DNA of 5,839 bases from Clostridiales bacterium (lineage in GTDB: Bacteria > Bacillota > Clostridia > Oscillospirales > JAAYOS01). Shown in pieces: positions 5,683-5,839 of this stretch; the stretch's first letter is position 1, and each line of letters opens with the position of its first letter. The notes beneath the pieces were generated by a model. That model was not told the DNA's origin. It saw nothing but the letters and a program-made list of their open reading frames with translations, and did no database searches. Where the stretch lies: positions 1 through 5,839 of the forward strand of contig JAAYMG010000085.1 in assembly GCA_012521525.1 (NCBI GenBank), in the 5' to 3' direction. Made by a program: the position numbers and the translations under genes.

Positions 5683-5838
5683 ATTTTAAAAACCTGCACG
5701 ACTAGCAGGTGGGTTTACTCCCCAAAGCTTTATTGCTTCCAACGTCCAGCATTGCCCGGAATACGTCCGGCAGTGCCGGGAGGCCTGCAAACCACTTTGG
5801 GAGGGCGTAATCCCATATTAATAATGTGGGTTTAAAAT
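5683..5838 (+). ncRNA. Candidate structured RNA with a four-way junction, family unknown
   Basis: Read by eye, the stretch forms a closed structure. P1 pairs ATTTTAAA (5683-5690) with TTTAAAAT (5831-5838). Hairpin L pairs ACCTGC (5692-5697) with GCAGGT (5705-5710). Hairpin R pairs CCCATATT (5812-5819) with AATGTGGG (5823-5830). A long rod lies between them: TTA/TAA (5715-5717, 5808-5810), CTCCC-AAAG with CTTTGGGAG (5718-5727, 5795-5803, one bulged C), a 7/10 internal loop, GCTTCC/GGAGGC (5735-5740, 5779-5784), an 8/2 internal loop, and a tip of 11 pairs with one bulge (5749-5760, 5766-5776) and a 5-base loop. The pairs T5737-G5782, T5752-G5773 and T5816-G5826 are G-U pairs only in plus-strand RNA, which sets the preferred strand. 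It may be a free RNA or the leader of a gene beyond the window. No sigma-A promoter was seen between 5612 and 5683. A short mobile repeat with terminal inverted repeats is the main alternative. Confidence 0.5.
5688..5710 (-). terminator. Possible minus-strand terminator within the structured element
   Basis: On the minus strand the 6-bp stem ACCTGC/GCAGGT with a 7-base loop is followed by five T residues (5692-5688, the first being the stem's last base) and then AAAATT. This could stop minus-strand transcription entering from the right, ahead of the stronger hairpin at 5618-5640. It is the same hairpin as L in the plus-strand model. Confidence 0.35.
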
Positions 5839-5839
5839 A

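Larger units (their letters stand above)
5645..5735. repeat. 11-bp direct repeat, 80 bases apart
   Basis: AAGCTTTATTG occurs exactly at 5645-5655, just behind the trmB terminator stem, and at 5725-5735, inside the structured element. Flanking sequences differ. Confidence 0.55.

Noticed and set aside
5716..5727. GGGGAGTAAA on the minus strand, like the start of the yybP-ykoY manganese riboswitch
   Set aside because: The rest of that riboswitch does not follow; the next bases form a hairpin with a T-run instead.
5683..5839. 6S RNA, because of the rod shape with an asymmetric internal loop
   Set aside because: The internal loop is small (7/10), two extra side hairpins are present and I see no 6S sequence landmarks. 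A covariance search would settle it.
1..5839. Defence system, mobile element, CRISPR, tRNA or rRNA
   Set aside because: No such genes, repeat arrays or conserved RNA motifs were seen on either strand; the coding content is housekeeping and regulatory.

Overview
The window reads as ordinary chromosomal DNA of a Firmicute, most likely a member of the Clostridia with roughly balanced base composition. The evidence is the set HPr kinase/phosphorylase, ROK glucokinase, MurB of the short Gram-positive type and RapZ in one divergently transcribed block, together with purine-rich Shine-Dalgarno sites and sigma-A-like promoters. No phage, transposase, CRISPR, tRNA or rRNA sequence was recognised.

Layout: positions 1-4486 carry five genes, all on the minus strand. 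Read in transcription order they are hprK (4486-3536), a PHP-domain metal phosphoesterase (3501-2785), a ROK glucokinase (2639-1686), murB (1481-561) and the N-terminal two thirds of rapZ (559 to beyond the left edge). hprK and the PHP gene are separated by 34 bases and look like one transcript with a promoter at about 4546-4574. A small hairpin follows the PHP gene. The glucokinase has its own good promoter (2693-2721) and a GC-rich hairpin behind its stop. murB and rapZ are separated by one base and are surely co-transcribed, possibly from a weak promoter near 1543-1571. A 387-base divergent intergenic region (4487-4873) separates this block from trmB (4874-5611, plus strand). trmB ends in a 10-bp GC-rich hairpin.

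Functionally, the minus-strand block joins carbon-state sensing (HprK acting on HPr; glucokinase making glucose 6-phosphate) with peptidoglycan precursor synthesis (MurB) and RapZ, a regulator tied in other bacteria to amino-sugar supply for the wall. The association of hprK, murB and rapZ is familiar in Clostridia, so the coupling is suggestive rather than new.

The most interesting part is non-coding. Positions 5683-5838, after the trmB terminator, fold on paper into a closed AT-rich stem, two side hairpins and a long bulged rod meeting in a nearly flush four-way junction. Three helices use G-T pairs that would be G-U pairs only in plus-strand RNA, so a plus-strand structured RNA or leader is the best reading. 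I could not match it to a known RNA family. Other points of note are a low-complexity insertion of about 27 residues in TrmB and a perfect 8-bp inverted repeat that brackets the trmB promoter.
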